DNA from: Euperipatoides rowelli
Taxonomy: Eukaryota; Onychophora; Udeonychophora; Euonychophora; Peripatopsidae
Direction: 5' to 3' (one strand)
DNA: 10,307 bases
NCBI GenBank assembly: GCA_003024985.2
Contig: PXIH01S0008343.1
Made by a program: the position numbers and the translations under genes. Below, one piece after another: positions 7,882 through 10,307 of this stretch; position 1 is the first letter of the stretch, and each line of letters begins with the position of its first letter. The notes below the pieces were generated by a model. It was not told the origin of the DNA. It saw only the letters and a program-made list of their open reading frames with translations, and ran no database searches.

Positions 7882-8378
7882 TAATATATGGTGAGAAATA
7901 TGCGGGAGTATCAGAAAATCGATCTTTCTCGGAAAATACCCTAGCTTCTTAAACCTGAGCACATCATTTATCAATTAAATTAGTAATATGATTTTATGAG
8001 CTTAAGACTGAGGATGATTAAAAATCAAAATGTGCCCAATAATTTATAATATTATATCTATATTTTTTCAGCTTATTATAATAATTATTTTACATTTTAA
8101 ATTTTTTAAAAACTTATTAATCATAACAAGAGATATATGATGATACTTTTCTGAGTTGATAACGACTAAAACTAAGTCACATGACATTGTGAAGAGAGAT
8201 AGCCTATTTAAGCATATTGTGCTTACATCCCTTATTATCGCAATCAAAAAGTAATTTTTAAACAAATAAATGTATAAATTTGTATGCATATGACTTATTA
8301 GCCTATAATGTTTAATTTTTCTGTTTGCATTTTTTCAAAATTTTAATAATTTTATTTGCATAATAATTCAAATTTAAA

Positions 8379-9311
8379 TTATTCCGGAGGCCAAAACTGA
8401 GCAATGTCATCTAGTATTTGATTAAAAGGATTATTGGTTTCTGTTAACCTTTTCCTCCACATAAATTCACGTAAATAGCCTAGTTATCCAATAACTTTGA
8501 ACTAGTACCAAAACGTTTGTGAAAATAAGACTTTGCCACTCCCTACATCCGTTCTACAGTATTTGTCTGCGCTTTGGAAATAGGATTAATGGAATTGTTT
8601 TGAGTGTTGACTGTTTGATAATCAGAATTATTATTGTTATTACAAATACCATTATATGCATGCCATTGATCAAAAATAATTATTGATCCTGGTGCAATAT
8701 GCTCAACTATTATAGGTAATAATTGTTTGGTTGTACGTTTTGGGATAGTGAACAAAAACATTTATCAAGTTTCACGACAAATGCCACAAAACACCCATTG
8801 CTGACTCAGCACTCTTCCAGCATTCGATTTCCGCTCGACAAACAGAGACTCATCGATCTCAACTGTTAAACCTGGGCCTCCAATTACAGATGGAGAAGCT
8901 AAGAGTTTAGCTGCACAGACCTCAAGTAAGTAGTTATTCCAATCGATAACAGTGTTATGATTAATCTTAAGCTCTCTTTCACAACAATTAATTGAAGTAT
9001 ACTCGAAACTCCAAGCATAAATAAAAATCAGAACTTTAGAAAAAAAAAGGCTTAGAATTATCAAACGAACTGTTGCTGCGAAGATGAATATTTTGGCGAG
9101 AACTCTGTTTACTACACCGCCAGCATTCACAATGTTCAGTAATACTAAGAATCATGTCATGACCAATACTACTTTTTTTGGTCTTTAACAAAAGTTTGAA
9201 ATTTTGGAAAAAAATAATTGTATTATTTTTAGATTTTGATAATTCATAAGTTTCAAATAGGGTAGAAGTCCATTGTACTTCAGTTGAAGGTAGTTCTTCA
9301 GCAATTGCCAT
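8379..9311 (-). pseudogene. Merlin transposase pseudogene (ISXO2-like DDE domain)
   Basis: Merlin transposases cut and paste DNA with a DDE catalytic core related to bacterial IS1016. The N-terminal part reads from Met 9309-9311 (or 9375-9377) through a CWRCSKQ motif, the usual zinc-binding/WRC region. It breaks at a run of nine A (9040-9048), where the frame shifts. The second part carries IDESLFVERKSNAGR and QQWVFCGICRET, then two adjacent stops (8762-8767). The third part reads in the same frame: PIIVEHIAPGSIIIFDQWHAY, then TNTVERM, then a TAG (8543-8545) where the family has Trp. A 5-bp insertion (TAGCC, about 8476-8480) shifts the frame again before the REFMWRKRL and DDIAQFWPPE C-terminus. 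The catalytic residues are all present: D at 8852-8854, D at 8669-8671 and E at 8552-8554 (38 residues between the last two). Not functional as it stands. Confidence 0.88.
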
Positions 9312-9396
9312 ATTCAAATGTAAATGACGATAGGAGACATGACAAGAAATCAGAGAAACATTCTGATAAATTAGCATGTTTTATTTATTTTTACAG

Positions 9397-9459
9397 TCCT
9401 AACTTTGCCCTAACCTGCACCCTAACTCCAAGTACGTATTAAAAACACTTGGCCCTAAC
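9397..9459. repeat. Irregular CCTAAC repeats in the Merlin 5' region
   Basis: CCTAAC occurs at 9399, 9409, 9421 and 9454, three of them preceded by C. The spacing is 10, 12 and 33 bp, so it is not a telomere array. It lies just upstream of the transposase start on the minus strand and may be element-specific sequence. Confidence 0.55.
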
Positions 9460-9563
9460 ACTAGGATAATCTAAAGGTAAAATAATCTAGAAATGAAATA
9501 ATCCTCAAGGCTGTTTCAGTTTGTTTACCAGGAGGATGTTATTGTGCATATTATTCCATATAT

Positions 9564-9589
9564 AATATTAGTGGACAGATAACGGATTC
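9564..9589. repeat. Merlin right terminal inverted repeat
   Basis: Reverse complement of the repeat at 7755-7780, with differences at the second base and after the 17-bp core. It lies about 190-250 bp upstream of the possible transposase starts, in the position expected for the element's 5' end. Confidence 0.85.
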
Positions 9590-9849
9590 TAATTCTAACC
9601 TAGCAAACTACATAAAAGTTTCCAAAGCATCTTTTATTTAAATTTAACTACCGGTAATAGCTATAACATCAAGAAAAACATGTTTTGTAAGCATTGCATT
9701 AGATCTAACTTTAAATCAAGTGCATAAGCCTATCTTCAGTAGTTAATGTGAGGCCTATCGTCCGGTCAGAGTTACATGAGATCTAATATTCTGATAACAA
9801 GAAGCTGGTCAGGTGATACAAATTTGAAGAATTATACTCTATAACTTAC
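9590..9849. other. Right end of the large VPS35L intron, nothing recognised
   Basis: AT-rich intron between the Merlin right terminus and the donor of the exon at 9850. It includes a TAGGCCT-like word near 9752. No element or gene was recognised. Confidence 0.6.
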
Positions 9850-9994
9850 CCTGAAGTAAGAAAGCTATAACATTTCAATATGCAAGTCTCCATATAAAGT
9901 CTAGGAATGAGTTCTCGAATGGATGCAATCTTGAAAAACCAGTTTCGACAAGTTTCTTTGGCAGAGGCAGGAACTTGATCTGCAGTAAAATTTT
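9850..9994 (-). CDS. VPS35L: VPS35L exon (first in window), [19 protein letters not shown] block
   Basis: This is an internal exon. The acceptor is a pyrimidine-rich TTTTATTTCAG ending at 9995 and the donor is a consensus GTAAGT (reverse complement at 9844-9849). The exon starts with two bases completing a codon, then reads [35 protein letters not shown] and [10 protein letters not shown], and leaves GG at its end. The GG joins the first A of the next exon to make a Gly codon (phase 2). No stop occurs in frame over 47 codons, while the other frames and the flanking DNA are stop-rich and AT-rich. The [15 protein letters not shown] segment is, from memory, among the most conserved parts of VPS35L in animals and would form helices of the solenoid. 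The preceding exon is outside the window. Confidence 0.9.
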
Positions 9995-10074
9995 CTGAAA
10001 TAAAAGTGAAAAATATCAAACATAAAAATTTTAGATTTTTTAAATATTCAAATGTTATTGTGATTTAACTTTCT

Positions 10075-10148
10075 CATGGAACCCTAATGTTTGCCTTTGG
10101 AACCACAGGGTTCCAAAAGGTTCCACATAACCCTATTTGGAAACACTG
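10075..10148. mobile_element. Terminal fragment of a third hAT-like element
   Basis: Read on the minus strand from 10148, the sequence begins CAGTGTTTCCAAATAGGG and continues with several GGAACC/GGTTCC words. It includes a perfect hairpin, TTTGGAACC (10096-10104) pairing with GGTTCCAAA (10109-10117) across a 4-nt loop. This CAGTGTTTCC start followed by GGAACCCT-rich subterminal sequence is typical of a common animal hAT family. The other end and a target duplication (expected to be AAGTAGAC) were not found to the left, so this is a solo end or a truncated copy. The left limit is arbitrary. Confidence 0.55.
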
Positions 10149-10240
10149 AAGTAGACATATGGCCGACTCATTCCAAGGATTTGACTGACAGGGTTTGCCA
10201 TATTTTCAAATTAAAATCCAGTGATGCAAACACATTTTTA

Positions 10241-10274
10241 AGTGTATGTGTGTGTGTGTGGGCAGGGGGGGGGG
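10241..10274. repeat. TG microsatellite followed by a 10-G run
   Basis: Alternating TG from about 10246 to 10260, then GGCA and ten G (10265-10274). It is a simple sequence repeat in the intron upstream of the first visible exon. Confidence 0.8.
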
Positions 10275-10307
10275 AGTATTTTAAACAAATATGTTATATT
10301 TTAAACA

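Larger units (their letters stand above)
7755..9589 (-). mobile_element. Decayed Merlin-superfamily DNA transposon (~1.84 kb)
   Basis: The termini are inverted. The left end contains ATCCGTTATCTGTCCAC at 7757-7773, and its reverse complement lies at 9571-9587. After one mismatch, AATATT also matches, so about 24 bp are inverted with one mismatch. Between them the minus strand carries a transposase pseudogene with the ISXO2/IS1016-like domain that defines Merlin. The exact outer ends are uncertain by a base or two (GGATCC on the left, GAATCC on the right). I do not see a matching 8-9 bp target duplication: the flanks are AACGGGCA and TAATTCTA. The element is old, with a broken transposase and a foreign scrap in its left part. 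The rest of the interior (7885-8378 and 9378-9563) is non-coding. Confidence 0.85.
2198..9994 (-). other. VPS35L: VPS35L gene, internal part (four exons, three complete introns)
   Basis: The four exons on the minus strand join without a frame break: 145, 94, 78 and 170 nt, with intron phases 2, 0 and 0 and a phase-2 exit. The introns between them are 5769, 1085 and 456 bp. VPS35L is the VPS35-related alpha-solenoid scaffold of Retriever, which with the CCC complex forms Commander and recycles integrins and other cargo from endosomes. The identification rests on remembered family motifs: [39 protein letters not shown], and a LTLYSPALDWI block followed by a HRAPES and KCKK segment. No alignment was run. 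The N-terminal exons lie to the right of the window and the C-terminal ones to the left. All transposons found here are intronic and none interrupts a visible exon. Confidence 0.88.
9995..10307. other. VPS35L: VPS35L intron upstream of first visible exon (partial)
   Basis: Begins with the acceptor AG at 9995-9996 and runs off the window. It contains the hAT-like terminus (10075-10148), a CAGTGATGCAAAC word at 10219 that could open another hAT element, and the TG/poly-G repeat. No exon was seen. Confidence 0.7.

Noticed and set aside
8068-8289. Minus-strand 73-codon open frame inside Merlin
   Set aside because: It lies downstream of the transposase C-terminus (which ends at 8379), is AT-rich and matches no known transposase domain.
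9397-9459. Interstitial telomere array
   Set aside because: CCCTAAC words are present but irregularly spaced with unrelated bases between them, so it is not a tandem telomeric repeat.

Overview
The window reads as AT-rich, intron-rich animal DNA. It is a slice of one protein-coding gene on the minus strand whose introns are full of DNA transposons and simple repeats. Four exons (9850-9994, 3987-4080, 2824-2901, 2198-2367, in transcription order) splice in a continuous frame with GT/AG borders. They give about 161 codons that I recognise as an internal part of VPS35L (the C16orf62 family), the VPS35-like subunit of the Retriever/Commander endosomal recycling complex. Neither the start nor the stop codon is in the window. 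The AT-rich introns, Merlin and hAT transposons and frequent TAGGCCT-like words would fit a mollusc, perhaps a gastropod, but that is a weak guess.

Layout from left to right. Positions 1-2197 are the intron downstream of the last visible exon. It holds a complete short non-autonomous hAT element (860-1455) with a perfect 15-bp terminal inverted repeat, a perfect 8-bp target duplication, a 20-C run and a ~51-bp minisatellite. The intron at 2902-3986 holds a 63/63/60-bp minisatellite and three perfect CATG-centred palindromes. The large intron at 4081-9849 (5769 bp) holds a second non-autonomous hAT element (4980-5755) and a decayed Merlin-superfamily transposon (about 7755-9589). The Merlin transposase is broken but its DDE triad is still legible, and a LINE reverse-transcriptase scrap lies inside its left end. 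The intron upstream of the first visible exon (9995-10307) carries one hAT-like terminus and a TG/poly-G run.

The host gene and the transposons are not a functional system together: the elements sit passively in introns. The most interesting observation is that the two hAT elements have different ends but share the same internal ~51-bp minisatellite unit. I found no CRISPR, operon, toxin or viral genes, no tRNA or rRNA, and no convincing new system.
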